Shown here: one piece after another, positions 1 to 12,046 of the stretch | How positions within the stretch are numbered: position 1 is the stretch's first letter | Layout of the letters: each line of letters opens with the position of its first letter | Assembly (NCBI GenBank): GCA_009731375.1 | Contig: BJOX01000355.1 | Span: forward strand, 494,115 to 558,114 | Direction of reading: 5' to 3' | Length of the DNA stretch: 64,000 nt | From: Paulinella micropora | Lineage: Eukaryota > Cercozoa > Imbricatea > Euglyphida | Made by a program: the position numbers and the translations under genes | Notes under the pieces: model-generated | The model's database searches: none | What the model saw: only the letters and a program-made list of their open reading frames with translations | What the model was told of the DNA's origin: nothing

Positions 1-141
1 GGGGGGGGTTACATGAAAATTCTATTAGTCATTCTGTCTCTCTGCGTGTGTATATATTTGTGTGTGTGTGTGTGTAGCCTGGACCAGCGTTCTGCGGAGA
101 TACAAGCTGCGCTAGAGTTTCAGCGCACGATCGAACCTGAG

Positions 142-828
142 GTATGTATGTATGTATGCAAGTATGTATGTGTGTAAGTAAGTATGTATGTATGTATGCA
201 TGTATGTATTTATGTATGTATGTATGTATGTATGTATTAATTTATGTATGTGTATGTGTATGTGTATGTGTATGTGTGCACTACTGACATAGAAAAATGA
301 GATCACAATTCGCTGATTTTGTCACTTGAACGCCCCCAGGAATATGTATGTGTATATGTGTGCACACTGCTTTCTGCGCGATGTATGTGTATATGTGTGC
401 ATACTGGTTGCTGCGCGTTTGTGAAGCGTGGTCTGAGGACATTGTAGCGGAAAAAGTATGAAAATAAGTGCATATACTGTCTGAATATAGGAATATATTA
501 TACTTATGTGCATGCACGATGTAAGGTGAATGTGCATAGTATGCTTATCTGCGTGTACAGGCAAGTCGGCTTCGCGCGCAAGAGGAGCGGCGGGGTACAT
601 ACATACATCATACATACATACATACATACATGCATGCATACATACATGCATGCATGCATTCATGCATACATACATGCATGCATACATACATACATACATA
701 CGCACGTACGTACGTACGTACTTACGTACATGCAGACAGACAGACAGACATGGATAAATATACAGGTGGACTGGTGATCCTAAACGCACGCTACGGGCGC
801 ATCGAACGAGCCAGTAACAAGCGAGTAA

Positions 829-910
<82 letters not shown>

Positions 911-980
911 TACACACACACACACATACACACACACTCACTCACTCACATCACACACACACACACACACACATACTCTC
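142..980. repeat. Intronic microsatellites (TATG)n, (CATA)n, (TC)n, (CA)n
   Basis: Tetranucleotide TATG/ACAT tracts lie at about 142-275 and 598-735. A long TC tract (831-889) runs into CA (889-960). All lie within introns of the DNAJC11-like gene. The ORFs made of repeated YIHT, CVCM or LSLS residues here are artefacts of these repeats. Confidence 0.9.
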
Positions 981-1010
981 TCTTTCATCATATCTGTCTG
1001 TCTATCTATC

Positions 1011-1193
1011 TACGGGCGCATTGAACGCGCGAGCAACAAGTGAGTAGCTCACCAGAGCTCTTTCTTCGCAACAAGTGAGCAGCTCACCAGAGCTCTCTCT
1101 TTCGCATCGTATTTTTCTATCAGTTCACTTATCGATGTCGTCCTCAGCGCATGTAACAGGCGCAGCGAACGAGCCAGCAGTAAGCGAGTAGCT
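1011..1193 (+). repeat. Degenerate tandem copies of exon 3' end plus splice donor
   Basis: The last part of the exon at 766-824 plus its donor (CTACGGGCGCAT...AACAAGCGAGTAACT, 791-830) recurs in diverged form at about 1011-1053, 1067-1100 and 1157-1193, always with a GTGAG/CGAGTAG-like donor. The copies lie inside the downstream intron and are separated by TC-rich sequence. They look like local duplications of the exon-intron border, not functional exons. Confidence 0.6.
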
Positions 1194-1200
1194 CTCCGCT

Positions 1201-1201
1201 C

Positions 1202-1283
<82 letters not shown>

Positions 1284-1284
1284 G
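1201..1284. repeat. (TATC)n microsatellite
   Basis: About 20 uninterrupted TATC units lie within the large intron before the exon at 1796. The unique segment 1285-1700 beyond it shows no recognisable gene. Further TATC/TACC units sit at 1712-1785, just before the acceptor of that exon. Confidence 0.95.
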
Positions 1285-1917
1285 GGGATGGTGTGGGTGT
1301 GCTGGGCCCGTGGTGGGGTGCCTTATGTGTGCCTAGCCATACGCCTATAAGTCATATACCGAAATAGCGACGGGAAGCACAATCCTGTTCCCTCAGGGTG
1401 CCCTTTCTCGCTTGTTGAGCCCGGAATAAAACCCACAGTGCTCTGTCGGTTTATACTAGACTGTCGAACAGTCTCGAAACTCCATCTGCTTACTGGGCCC
1501 TCTGTAATGGAGGTGGGAGCTCGTTCTGCAAGGGGCGCTTTATGGAACGAGCCCTGGCCCCGCCTGGTACTAGGGAGCTTTGGTATTGCCTGTATCAGTC
1601 CCTTCCGTGCAAACATCACGGCTTAGCTGGGCATCGGGTTAATACTTTACCCACAGACTTCCTGGTTGACGAAATCAGAAGCTCCTTTTTTCTGACATTA
1701 GTCGATATTTCATCTATCTATCTATCTATCTATCTACCTACCTACCTACCTACCTATCTTCCTACCTACCTGCCTACCTATCCATCTCTCTGCAGGATCG
1801 GGGCAAGCCCGCCACATGGCGCGACGTCTTGCTGGGTGCATCGGTTGCCATTGAAGACCGACCGCACCGAGAGGTAGGATTATGGCCCAGTGATATGATG
1901 CATTTTCTTTCTTTCGT

Positions 1918-1929
1918 TCATTCATTCAT

Positions 1930-1966
<37 letters not shown>

Positions 1967-1988
1967 TTCCTTTCTTCCTTTCCTCCTT

Positions 1989-2062
<74 letters not shown>

Positions 2063-2092
2063 TTTTTCTTTTNNNNNNNNNNNNNNNNNNNN

Positions 2093-2149
<57 letters not shown>

Positions 2150-2156
2150 CGCTCAG
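1918..2156. repeat. Pyrimidine tract (TTTC)n/(TC)n with 20-base gap
   Basis: TTTC units grade into a long TC tract that contains an assembly gap of 20 N (2073-2092). The tract ends at the acceptor GCTCAG of the exon at 2157 and would act as an extremely long polypyrimidine tract for that splice site. Confidence 0.9.
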
Positions 2157-2227
2157 GACGTGATGGACGTGACCATTCCCACACAGTTCCAAGTGCACGC
2201 GGTATGTATCTATGCATGGTTCGGAAA

Positions 2228-3275
<1,048 letters not shown>

Positions 3276-3552
3276 AGTTTTATTCAATCCAAGACTCCCT
3301 GGGTGGCATGGCTCCACTCATCTAAGCCCATCTACCTACCGACCTACCGACCAACTGCCTATCTACCTATCCATTTTCCTTCTATCTATCCAACTATGTA
3401 TCTATCGATCCATTTATTTATCATCTATCTACGTATCTACTTGTTTGTCAACCTGTCCACATGTTCTCATCCATCCACTAACAGTCTGTCTGTCAAGCTG
3501 CCTGCTTATCCGTCGCCTTTGCGTCTGGAACTGCTTTTCACTGAGGCGGTTA

Positions 3553-4230
3553 GAAGAAGAAGAAGAAGAAGAAGAAGAAGAAGAAGAGGAGGAGGAGGAG
3601 GAGGAAGAGGAGGAGGAGGAGGAGGAGGAAGAAGAAGGAGGAGAAGAAGAAGAAGAAGAAGAAGAAGAAGAAGAAGAAGAAGAAGAAGAAGAAGAAGAAA
3701 GAAGAAAGAAGAAAGAAGGAAGGAAAAAAGGAAACAAGGAAAAAAGGAAAAAAGGAAAAAAGGAAAAAGGAAAAAAGGAAAAAAGGAAAACAGGAAAAAA
3801 GGAAAACAGGAAAACAGGAAGGAAGGAAAAAAGGAAGGAAGGAAAAAAGAAAGGAAGGAAAAAAGGAAGGAAGGAAAAAAGGAAGGAAGGAAAAAAGGAA
3901 GGAAGGAAGGAAGAAGGAAGAAGGAAGAAGAAGAAGCGGAGGAGGAGGAGGAGGAGGAGGAGGAAGAAGAAGAAGAAGAAGAAGAAGAAGAGGAGGAGGA
4001 GGAAGAAGAAGTAGAAGAAGAAGAAGAGGAGGAGGAGGAGGAGGAAGGAGGAAGGAGGAGGGAGGAGGAAGAAGGAAGAAGGAAGAAGAGGGGAGAGGGA
4101 AGAAGGAAGAAGAACAAAGAAGAAGAAGAGGCGGAAGAAGAGGCGGAAGAAGAGGAGGAAGAAGAGGAGGAAGAAGAGGAGGAGGAGAGGAAGAGGAAGA
4201 GGAAGGAGGATGAGAAAAAGAAAAAAAAGA
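3553..4230. repeat. Long purine tract (GAA)n/(GGA)n/(GGAAA)n
   Basis: About 680 bp is almost pure A/G on the top strand, made of GAA, GGA, GGAAA and GGAAGGAAA units. The open frames through it (poly-Glu, poly-Arg, or poly-Ser on the other strand) are simple-repeat artefacts. Long homopurine runs of this kind can form triplex DNA (general knowledge; not tested here). Confidence 0.93.
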
Positions 4231-4337
4231 AAGCTGATGCTGGCCTTGTAAGCTCAAGACAAATCAAAGCCGAAAGTCATGTTTGATATTTCTGCGTATG
4301 GGAAAGCCCAGCATGTTACATACATGCATACCAAAAT

Positions 4338-4339
<2 letters not shown>

Positions 4340-4383
<44 letters not shown>

Positions 4384-4394
4384 AGGGAGATAGC

Positions 4395-4462
<68 letters not shown>

Positions 4463-4473
4463 AAGATAGAAAG

Positions 4474-4520
<47 letters not shown>

Positions 4521-4540
4521 TAGATTAGATTAGACTAGAT

Positions 4541-4592
<52 letters not shown>

Positions 4593-4615
4593 CAGATAGA
4601 TAGATAGATAGATAA
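4340..4615. repeat. (GA)n and (GATA)n microsatellite
   Basis: A GA tract (4340-4389) is followed by GATA arrays with short interruptions up to 4613. The unique stretch 4616-5030 after it has no convincing gene. It shares the words ATAAGCCTCCAATAC and AAGCCGAGGTT with 61141-61255, which hints at a dispersed host repeat. Confidence 0.9.
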
Positions 4616-5036
4616 TGTTTAATCCATGGGCGTGGCATAGCTTTAAAAGCCATAAGCCTCCAATACTACCCCGACAGGAACTCTCAGCACTTCACAAGCT
4701 GCACACCAACCATTGGTGCCCGTGCCCAGTTCAAGCCGAAAGATAACCGAGCCCTTGAACTGTACAGAACAACCACTAAACAACACTCCCCCAGGGGCGT
4801 GTGCCATAAGGAGATGATGGCCACCCAAGCCGAGGTTTTGGGAGTTCACGCTCATTGTGAGTTACCTTCTACAACCTCGACTTCATCAACCCTTTGCATC
4901 ACGGCCACGGTCGAGAGTTGGTCGCCTGTTAGCCCTGCGCTGCGCGCGATCAACGGCGGACACAAACCGTCAGTATAGGAGATAGTTAGATCTGAACCTC
5001 AGGCTGATTTGCAGAGACCGTCTCCAGGATAGAAAG

Positions 5037-6005
<969 letters not shown>

Positions 6006-6019
6006 CCCTTGGCGAACAG

Positions 6020-6088
6020 GAAGGGGGAGTCTGCCTGGATGATTTGGAGGAGTTGAGACTGGGCGCTTCGTCCTCGCTTAGCACTTGA
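6020..6088 (+). CDS. Possible terminal exon of an unidentified host gene
   Basis: After the acceptor-like GAACAG (ending 6019), an open stretch of 22 codons of non-repetitive composition (EGGVCLDDLEELRLGASSSL) ends at a TGA. It follows a microsatellite tract, as the DNAJC11 exons do. No homology is recognised and nothing ties it to the upstream gene, so it remains a weak candidate. Confidence 0.22.
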   Translation, partial: EGGVCLDDLEELRLGASSSLST

Positions 6089-6240
6089 ATCCATGGGCTG
6101 TACAGGCTAAAATCAAGACGAGAGAACGAAAAAGATCTAGCCTAGGTCGTGTATATGTGTGTGTGTGTGCTTTTGCTTCAATTCTCTCTTTGGCGCGATG
6201 TATCGATTCCTTTGCAAAGCTGAGCCTTCTGGGTTATTCT

Positions 6241-6359
6241 TCACCTACCTTTGAGTTTCGCAGGTAGTAGTATCAGTGGTAGAAGTAGCTTCCTCACCCC
6301 CTTGTTCTTCCACATCCACGTTCTCCCCCTTTTCCTTCTCACCCTCTTTTTTGTACTTC

Positions 6360-6406
<47 letters not shown>

Positions 6407-6520
6407 GTCTCTTCCTCTTCCTCCTCCTCTTCCTTCTCATCTTCATCATCGTCCTCATCCTCGTTACACTCGTCGTCGTCCGCTTCCCCTCTCAAGCACC
6501 GATCTTATCTCCACGTACCA
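6241..6520 (-). other. TC/TTC-rich tract, acidic reading on the minus strand
   Basis: The segment is dominated by TC and TCC/TTC repeats and reads as an Asp/Glu/Arg-rich peptide on the minus strand. It may be a low-complexity coding tail or merely a microsatellite. There is no domain and no clear start or splice context. Confidence 0.3.
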
Positions 6521-6570
6521 AGTAGCACTTCTCAAACGAATGATGCAAAAATGACAGCTGACCCCACTCA

Positions 6571-7128
6571 TCACAATGCGAACGCCTCTACGAAACTACT
6601 TGAGGTTAGGTGCTGCAGACTTGCCCACGGCGCATCCATTCTCCAAAATCTCTTTACCACCGAATCCTGAAACAGGGCAAAGCATGAAACGAAACATGCT
6701 TCCTGAAACAGGCTAAAATGTCTGTCTGCGTTCAGACCTTTCGTTGACGCATCTTGGATCACAAAGGTCCCTTTCGTCGCAGCCGGCTTGACTACCCAAG
6801 TCTTCGTTGTCGCTGCTTTAGCACTTGTTGGCGCCGCCATCCCCATCGTTGCGTCAACTTCATCAAAACAAAATCCATTAAAGGAAAATGTGAAAGGAAA
6901 TGTGCGCACTCCTTGCAAAGTAAGATGGGGGCGGTCTTGTTGCTCTCTGATCGTTCGTCGGTGCTCAATCCTATTGTAAGCACCATGCTTCTTATTCTCT
7001 ACGTGGGGAGCATAGTAACACTTACGTTCGCCATAGTTGTCAGACTCTCCGTCGTGTAGGTAGCTAGGGCAGTCTCCCTTGTAGTACCCTAATCTCAACA
7101 CATTACTGTTAACGTGAAAAGCTGGCAA
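6571..7128 (-). CDS. Unrecognised ORF, about 185 aa
   Basis: This is an open frame of normal composition on the minus strand, in a region otherwise poor in ORFs. I recognise no family. It contains several Cys and His residues near the N-terminus (DCPSYLHDGES; ERKCYYAPHVE) but no standard zinc-finger spacing. The plus strand of the same segment reads as a hydrophobic, signal-peptide-like stretch (VFVVAALALVGAAIPIVA) ending at a good donor-like GTAAGA (about 6920), so the true coding strand is uncertain. Confidence 0.3.
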   Translation of the reverse strand: MPAFHVNSNVLRLGYYKGDCPSYLHDGESDNYGERKCYYAPHVENKKHGAYNRIEHRRTIREQQDRPHLTLQGVRTFPFTFSFNGFCFDEVDATMGMAAPTSAKAATTKTWVVKPAATKGTFVIQDASTKGLNADRHFSLFQEACFVSCFALFQDSVVKRFWRMDAPWASLQHLTSSSFVEAFAL

Positions 7129-7139
7129 GAAGGTTGATA

Positions 7140-8551
7140 CTTATTTTGATATGTTGTGGTCCTCCCTCAATACATCGAATAATAATATCGTAGCCGGCCA
7201 TATTGACCATCATGTATTCTTATAATTACATGCTCATATATAACCATTATATCGGAAAATATTATATATTTTTAATTCGCATTCCATAACTTCTAGTTGT
7301 GTATTTTGCTGCGTCTTTATGCTGATTTTCTGAATCTATGCTTATTGCTTTCTTTGTGTTTTACATGTGCGTGTTGGATAGTAATAGCATCGCGAGATAA
7401 TCATTAACGCAAAGGTGACAGCGAAGACTTGGATTTTGATAAGATCTCATTTTTTAATCTATGCCCAACCGTACACGAAGGAAGCGATGGGGGATAGTAC
7501 ACAAGCTCTCAGTTATCGCCTGCCTCCGCTGGCGGGCCATGTCGTGAGCGAAACTATAAGTGAATGTATTACCTCTGCCTTCAGCACTTAAGTCTCTATC
7601 ACTGGTGGCCGGGGTAGTGACTGAGCAAGTTGATCTTCTGAGTGGCATTATTCTAATTGTTTAGTGCCGGAAAGCATCAACACTGGACATTATCCAAATA
7701 TAGTCCATTTTGAGGTCCTTGAGTAGAGTCTCTCCTCAGACATAGTTTTTATTTACATACATACTTCAATTTTTTCCCGTACTTAATAATAATTTCCTTT
7801 TGAGATCAGCGATCATTAATTTCCTTGCAAGTTAATTATATCTTGATCTAGGGGAAGTGTTAAACAAACAAGTTGCATTTGAGCGATTTTGACTCATGAT
7901 GCGAGAGTTGGAACAGCGTTAACGATTCTGACGCTTCTTACGTTTTCTGACGCTTGGCGCTTGATCAATCTCCACTTCGACTCGGAGCCTGTGTTTAGAG
8001 ACCCTTTAACCCAACAACTGAGATATGACACCCTGTAGGCGCAGATAGGTAAATATGTGCTACATTAATCATACTATACCACTGTGTCAATACAGACACA
8101 ATAAGAGGCTGTTAATATTAATAACTCTCTTAACCGGATATATAACCGTCCGATAATATTACTAGAAGTGGCCGTTACACTTATTGGACAGGAATATATT
8201 ATCGTTAGGCCGGACAACGGGAATTAGCTGGTGTTTGCCTTGGTTGTTTTTGGCTCCGCTAGTCTCAGGCCCACATTTTCCACCATCTTTGATCCTTATT
8301 TATAGAAGCTTAGAAAATTGGGTTACTGGCGGAGTTGTTTGAATTGGTTGAGTCAAAAGGATAGGCATCAATAAATATATTCTTTTATAACCGAACCTGT
8401 AAAAGTGGAATTCCATACCTGTTTTCTTTTACGCCAATTTTGACCAGTCCGCTAACCTTATTCTTTGCAAAGTATAAGTGAGTGTGACTAAGGTAGAGGA
8501 TACATTGCATAAGATTGATAGCCTCGGAGGAATATAGAGTGAGTGGACGTG
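7140..8551. other. Intergenic host sequence, no feature seen
   Basis: AT-rich unique sequence with many stops in all frames and no recognised gene, repeat or RNA. It abuts the left target-site duplication of the outer viral element. Confidence 0.6.
8546..8551. other. Target-site duplication of element 1 (left copy)
   Basis: GACGTG directly precedes the inverted repeat start AGAAGATAAT. The same hexamer in the same orientation follows the other end at 50841-50846. Six-base duplications are typical of Maverick/Polinton integration. Confidence 0.93.
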
Positions 8552-8694
8552 AGAAGATAATTACACTTTTTTATGGTCATTTTTCAAGAAAAATGCCCTC
8601 TAAAAAAAAGTGTCTTCGAGCACAAATTGCTATTTTTAAACATCATAAGAAATCAAAGAGAAATCGAAGAGAAAATCAAGAAGGAAGCGAAAAG
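8552..8694 (+). repeat. Element 1 left terminal inverted repeat
   Basis: 143 bp match the reverse complement of 50697-50840 with one single-base indel and about three substitutions. Similarity stops after ...AGCGAAAAG. Confidence 0.93.
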
Positions 8695-8799
8695 GAATTA
8701 CCTGACTCGAAAGCGGAAAGCGAAAATAAAGCAATGAAGTCAACGCCTAAAAAGAAAAAATTTCTTTGTATATTTTTTTTTGGTTTTTTTGGATTTTAG
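8593..8799 (+). CDS. Lys-rich small protein starting in the left inverted repeat
   Basis: 68-codon ORF beginning with ATG inside the inverted repeat and continuing into unique sequence. The product is strongly basic (MPSKKKCLRAQ..., KSKRNRRENQ) and ends in a Phe-rich tail read through a T tract. In the right repeat the corresponding ATG is ATT, so only the left copy could be made. A nucleic-acid-binding role is possible from charge alone; no family is recognised. Confidence 0.4.
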   Translation: MPSKKKCLRAQIAIFKHHKKSKRNRRENQEGSEKELPDSKAESENKAMKSTPKKKKFLCIFFFGFFGF

Positions 8800-8873
8800 T
8801 GTTTAAAAACACAGTTATAAGACAGGCTAGTTTTAGACCCTATCTGCCAAGGGGTCATTCCGTGGACATAGGT

Positions 8874-8932
8874 TGTTGTTGTTGTTGTAGTTGTAGTTGT
8901 AGTTGTTGTTGTTGTTGTTGTTGTTGTTTTTG
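8874..8932. repeat. (GTT)n/(GTA)n microsatellite in element 1
   Basis: GTT/GTAGTT trinucleotides lie between the left-end ORF and the coiled-coil gene. The interval 8800-9035 has no other feature. Confidence 0.85.
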
Positions 8933-9035
8933 TTTTACCAATAAGATGGATTCATCCAATCTTTTTCGTTTATTGGTAATCAACATCAAAACATCGGTTA
9001 TATCATTTGCGGTTGTTATTCCCCTTTATGTTTAG

Positions 9036-9371
9036 TCATGTGTTTATCCAACTATTGTATTTTGTCATTTCTTGTATCAAGAATGAAGATTGTTTTGTTG
9101 CTTGCTTTGAAACAGCAACATCTTCTCTTGCTTGTTTTAATTTTTTTACGTGTTTACGTAGTACTTTTATCTCTTGATTATTTTTTTCTTTTTTTTCCTC
9201 AAGAGATTTTATTTGCTTATCGATTGATTTATTTTCTCCTATTAATTTTTCCAAATTTCCTTTTTGAATAAAAAGGTCGTTTATTCGCCTCCTCTTTTTT
9301 ACTCTTCGCTCTACGTCTTCATCACTTTCTGGAGCAGAACGATGAGTGATAGCTATAGAATTGTTGTCCAT
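9036..9371 (-). CDS. Coiled-coil protein, 111 aa
   Basis: ATG start at 9371, followed by a basic patch (RRVKKRRRIND) and a long heptad-like Lys/Glu/Leu/Ile region (about residues 35-85, e.g. IKSLEEKKEKNNQEIKVLRK). It is the outermost minus-strand gene at the integrase end. Element 2 has a coiled-coil gene (47679-48206) in the same general zone, but I cannot show homology. Function unknown; probably a structural or DNA-associated accessory protein. Confidence 0.6.
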   Translation of the reverse strand: MDNNSIAITHRSAPESDEDVERRVKKRRRINDLFIQKGNLEKLIGENKSIDKQIKSLEEKKEKNNQEIKVLRKHVKKLKQAREDVAVSKQATKQSSFLIQEMTKYNSWINT

Positions 9372-9651
9372 TTTTTGTAGCAGAGTAGTGGTTTTGACAG
9401 TGATACAAGTTGTCCACGTAAGACTGCACTCCCGAATACATTCGTACAGATGAAGTAGGCTGCCACCCCCCTGAATATCTTTTTTGATATTCGGACCGAT
9501 TACCTAACCGGATTTTACGATAAAAATTTCCTTTATGTTCCCTAAATAAAAAAGGAAATTGCTAAAATAAACCTAAATCAAAACCTAAATCACGTGTCCC
9601 AAAAAAAGGAATTCTCGTCAGTGTCTCAGAATTCGGCAAGTCGAGAAGTCG
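9372..9651. promoter_or_regulatory. Divergent intergenic region
   Basis: 280 bp between the coiled-coil gene and the Pro-rich gene, which are transcribed away from each other. It must carry both upstream signals. T- and A-rich patches are visible (CCTAAATAAAAAAGG near 9540) but no certain motif. Confidence 0.35.
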
Positions 9652-10263
9652 ATGGACCAGCTGGCCGACATTTTCGGAGAGGCGAAGTTGGAGGGCGCAC
9701 CCATCCAGCCCGACCCTGCCCCCGTCCAACCCGACCCTGCCCCCATCCAGCCCGACCCCGACCCCGTCCAGCCCGACCCCGCCCCCGTCCAGCCCGCCCC
9801 TGACTTACTCGAAGATGACATTCCTGATGGGTGGAGAAAATTTGAAGATATTCAAGATTTAATCGTTCCGAGAGATGATGTTAAGTTTATTGGTGTTCCG
9901 AGAGAATTTCTTTACTCGGACAAGAAGGTAAAAATATGGAGGAGGAAACCACTTGATATTCCTGCGGAAGAAAGAAACGATTACTTTTTCGCCAACATTC
10001 AAAAAAATATGTTGATAGAGAAACCAAAAAACGAGTTTCATTTTCTCGTCTCCGTCCGCAATCCTGATGAGTTAATTATTTTTAATAATCACAGCAATCA
10101 ACCGAGTGTTGAAAGCTCGCACGAGCCAAATCAACTGGATTCTCCCAATCAGTCGTTTCATTTAATTAAATCTATAAATCTGATATTATTTTTGCTTTCT
10201 TTTCTCTCTTGCTTGTTCTTATGTTCTCCGGTTGTATGTCTTCCCGGTTTAATAACTCTTTAG
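9652..10263 (+). CDS. Pro-rich accessory protein, homologue of the spliced gene in element 2
   Basis: ATG start at 9652. Residues about 16-50 are five copies of a heptad QPDPAP(V/I), encoded by a GC-rich 21-bp minisatellite unlike the AT-rich neighbourhood. The following region (GWRKFEDI... GVPREF... FIFNNHS) aligns with the product of 48369-48880 (GFWKPWGEI... RVPKEF... EEILVFPS), so the two are homologous. Element 1 has no intron here. The last about 40 codons run antisense into the integrase 3' end and are probably read-through after a frameshift. No known domain. Confidence 0.6.
   Translation: MDQLADIFGEAKLEGAPIQPDPAPVQPDPAPIQPDPDPVQPDPAPVQPAPDLLEDDIPDGWRKFEDIQDLIVPRDDVKFIGVPREFLYSDKKVKIWRRKPLDIPAEERNDYFFANIQKNMLIEKPKNEFHFLVSVRNPDELIIFNNHSNQPSVESSHEPNQLDSPNQSFHLIKSINLILFLLSFLSCLFLCSPVVCLPGLITL
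9699..9806. repeat. 21-bp GC-rich minisatellite coding Pro-rich heptads
   Basis: About five tandem units of the type CCCGACCCTGCCCCCGTCCA encode QPDPAPV/I repeats in frame. Its C-rich composition stands out sharply from the rest of element 1. Confidence 0.85.
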
Positions 10264-11140
10264 TTTTCTTTTCCTTTGTTAAATCTTTTACTTGTTCTTT
10301 TATTTGTTTTTCTTCGTCGGCCGGTTTGTCGAACTTAGTCTTTAATAATTCACGAGGACTGACTAGTTCATCAGAATTTAATATCAACTTGAAACCGGAA
10401 CGCCCTACGACTGTATAAATTTGTTTGCTGTATTGCTTTCCACCTTTAGAAAATAAATTCCTTTTTAACTCCTTTCTCACCTTATCTCCCTTTTCAAATT
10501 CATCAATTAAATGGTCGCGTTGAATACGTTGTTTATTTTTGTTTACACCTTTAAAAACATCTATCGGCCTATTTTGAATCGTTCTATGAAATCGCATATT
10601 ATAAGCGTCCACCATATCGTCAATATAAGTTAGCCAGTCAAAATTACCGTTAGTTTCGAATAAAATGTCAAGCCACCTCCGTATTGTTCTTATAACCCTG
10701 TCAACGATCGCAAGCGCCCGATGGTCTCCTATTTCAACAGTCCGATGTTCGACGTTGTTGTCTCTGAAATAATCTTTTACTATTCCTTTGTATTCGCTCC
10801 CGCTATCGGTTGTAATGGATTCCGGCGTGTACGGTATAGATTTTAAAGCTAAATAAACTTCTTTCGCTGTTTTATTTTTTAGTGGTTTAATAATTAAAAA
10901 TCGGCTGTGTGTGTCTATCCAAAACAACATCCAGGCATAGCCTTTATTTCCTTTCTTGTCTTTCAACTTAGACATATCGGCAAGGTCTACAAATACTTGT
11001 TTTAGTGGTTTATCAGACCATATCGTATTCCATCTATCGGTCGGTAATTTCTTCTGATAGTGGATTTCAAGTGCTTGTTGTTCCTTTCTTTCATCCTCAT
11101 CACCTCCGTTTTCACTATTTCCTGTATGTTTGTGATCCAT
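10172..11140 (-). CDS. Retrovirus-type (rve) integrase, intact, 322 aa
   Basis: Start chosen at the ATG giving MDHKHT, matching MDYKHT of element 2. The catalytic core shows the first Asp in VFVDLADMS, the second in TTDSGSEYKG, and an acidic residue in ALAIVDRVIR about 35 residues later. That residue is Asp, not the usual Glu, in both elements. A C-terminal small beta-type domain (KQYSKQIYTVVGRSGFKLIL) is followed by a basic tail. The enzyme would join the element ends to host DNA with a 5-6 bp stagger. It is uninterrupted although the virion genes around it are broken. Neighbours: F-box-like gene 6 bp upstream, Pro-rich gene convergent. Confidence 0.92.
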   Translation of the reverse strand: MDHKHTGNSENGGDEDERKEQQALEIHYQKKLPTDRWNTIWSDKPLKQVFVDLADMSKLKDKKGNKGYAWMLFWIDTHSRFLIIKPLKNKTAKEVYLALKSIPYTPESITTDSGSEYKGIVKDYFRDNNVEHRTVEIGDHRALAIVDRVIRTIRRWLDILFETNGNFDWLTYIDDMVDAYNMRFHRTIQNRPIDVFKGVNKNKQRIQRDHLIDEFEKGDKVRKELKRNLFSKGGKQYSKQIYTVVGRSGFKLILNSDELVSPRELLKTKFDKPADEEKQIKEQVKDLTKEKKTKELLNREDIQPENIRTSKREKKAKIISDL

Positions 11141-11146
11141 CACCTT

Positions 11147-11404
11147 CTAATACTTAATGACACCTAATGCTGTATCTTTATATCTTTGTCTTTCTTTTTT
11201 TTCTAGTTCAAAACAATAATTAGAACAGAACTCATAAGTATAAAATCGGTCGAAGCTGCCGTCAATTGCTGTAATCTGTCGGCTAGATAAACACAGAGTT
11301 AATCCACACACATAGCAACTATTGAAGTCGTAATCGTGATGATTATATAGATACTCCATAATGTGAAAACGGACATCGAGCGGTAAATTTTTTATACGGT
11401 CCAT
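11147..11404 (-). CDS. F-box-like small zinc protein, 85 aa
   Basis: The N-terminus LPLDVRFHIMEYL resembles an F-box helix. The middle and C-terminus carry CYVCGLTLC and EFCSNYC, giving CxxC/CxxxC pairs likely to bind zinc. F-box proteins recruit targets to SCF ubiquitin ligases, which would suit a virus manipulating host turnover, but only the N-terminal motif supports this. Element 2 has DUF5754 and SAP-like genes at the same position instead. The ORF is intact, 6 bp upstream of the integrase on the same strand, so probably co-transcribed. Confidence 0.5.
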   Translation of the reverse strand: MDRIKNLPLDVRFHIMEYLYNHHDYDFNSCYVCGLTLCLSSRQITAIDGSFDRFYTYEFCSNYCFELEKKERQRYKDTALGVIKY

Positions 11405-11497
11405 CGCACCTCCGGTTTTTGGTGAAGGTTCATATATTTAGAACTTGAGAAAAATTTTAGATGTATCATTATTTTCTTTTTTTGGTTTCTCGGGCTG

Positions 11498-11953
11498 TTA
11501 GTTATAAACATTAACTGATATGTTTGATTTCTTACCTTTACCCTTCTTCGGCTGAGGCTCTTCCTCTTCTTCCTCCTCGCTATCGTCGCTGTCCTCGCAC
11601 TCTTCCACTTTCTTTTTTACCACTTTCTTCGCCTTCTTCTGTTTAGTCTTAAGTTTCATACTCGCAACAAGTCGGGCGACAATATCTACAAAGTCGTGTT
11701 CGACCTCTTCCTCGTCCGAACTACTTTCCTCAATCTGCTCGCCATCTCTGCCATCTATCATATCCCTCGCCAACCGCTTCTTAGACACATGATCTATCCG
11801 CTGTTCCTCAGTCATTTCTTTCACATTCTTAACCTCTTCCTCCGCGAGTAATTCCTTAGCCCTTTCAATTTTTCTCTGCCTCGCATATTGCTTCTTTATT
11901 ACAGTCGCTTTTTCAAGGTTCTTTATGGCAATCTCTCTATTACCTCTCGGCAT
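11498..11953 (-). CDS. Acidic/basic charged protein, 151 aa, divergent from the fibre gene
   Basis: Start taken at ATG 11953 (MPRGNRE). The protein has a basic helical N-terminus, an acidic Ser/Glu/Asp stretch (SSSDEEEVEHDFVDIVA), a Lys-rich segment, a second acidic run and the C-terminus KKGKGKKSNISVNVYN. The element 2 protein at 44948-45460 has the same architecture and a near-identical ending (KKGKKQSSVSVKVYN) and lies in the same divergent position next to the fibre gene. Probably a virion or DNA-associated protein; no known family. Confidence 0.72.
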   Translation of the reverse strand: MPRGNREIAIKNLEKATVIKKQYARQRKIERAKELLAEEEVKNVKEMTEEQRIDHVSKKRLARDMIDGRDGEQIEESSSDEEEVEHDFVDIVARLVASMKLKTKQKKAKKVVKKKVEECEDSDDSEEEEEEEPQPKKGKGKKSNISVNVYN

Positions 11954-12046
11954 TCTTGGTTTTATATTTAACCAAAAATAATTTTTAATCGGATTAATTA
12001 TTATCCAAATTATATACCTCCACGGGTTTTGGTGAAGCAAGGTTCA

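Noticed and set aside
831-1000. Possible CRISPR-like array (regularly repeated short motifs)
   Set aside because: Units are di- and tetranucleotides without spacers; these are eukaryotic intronic microsatellites.
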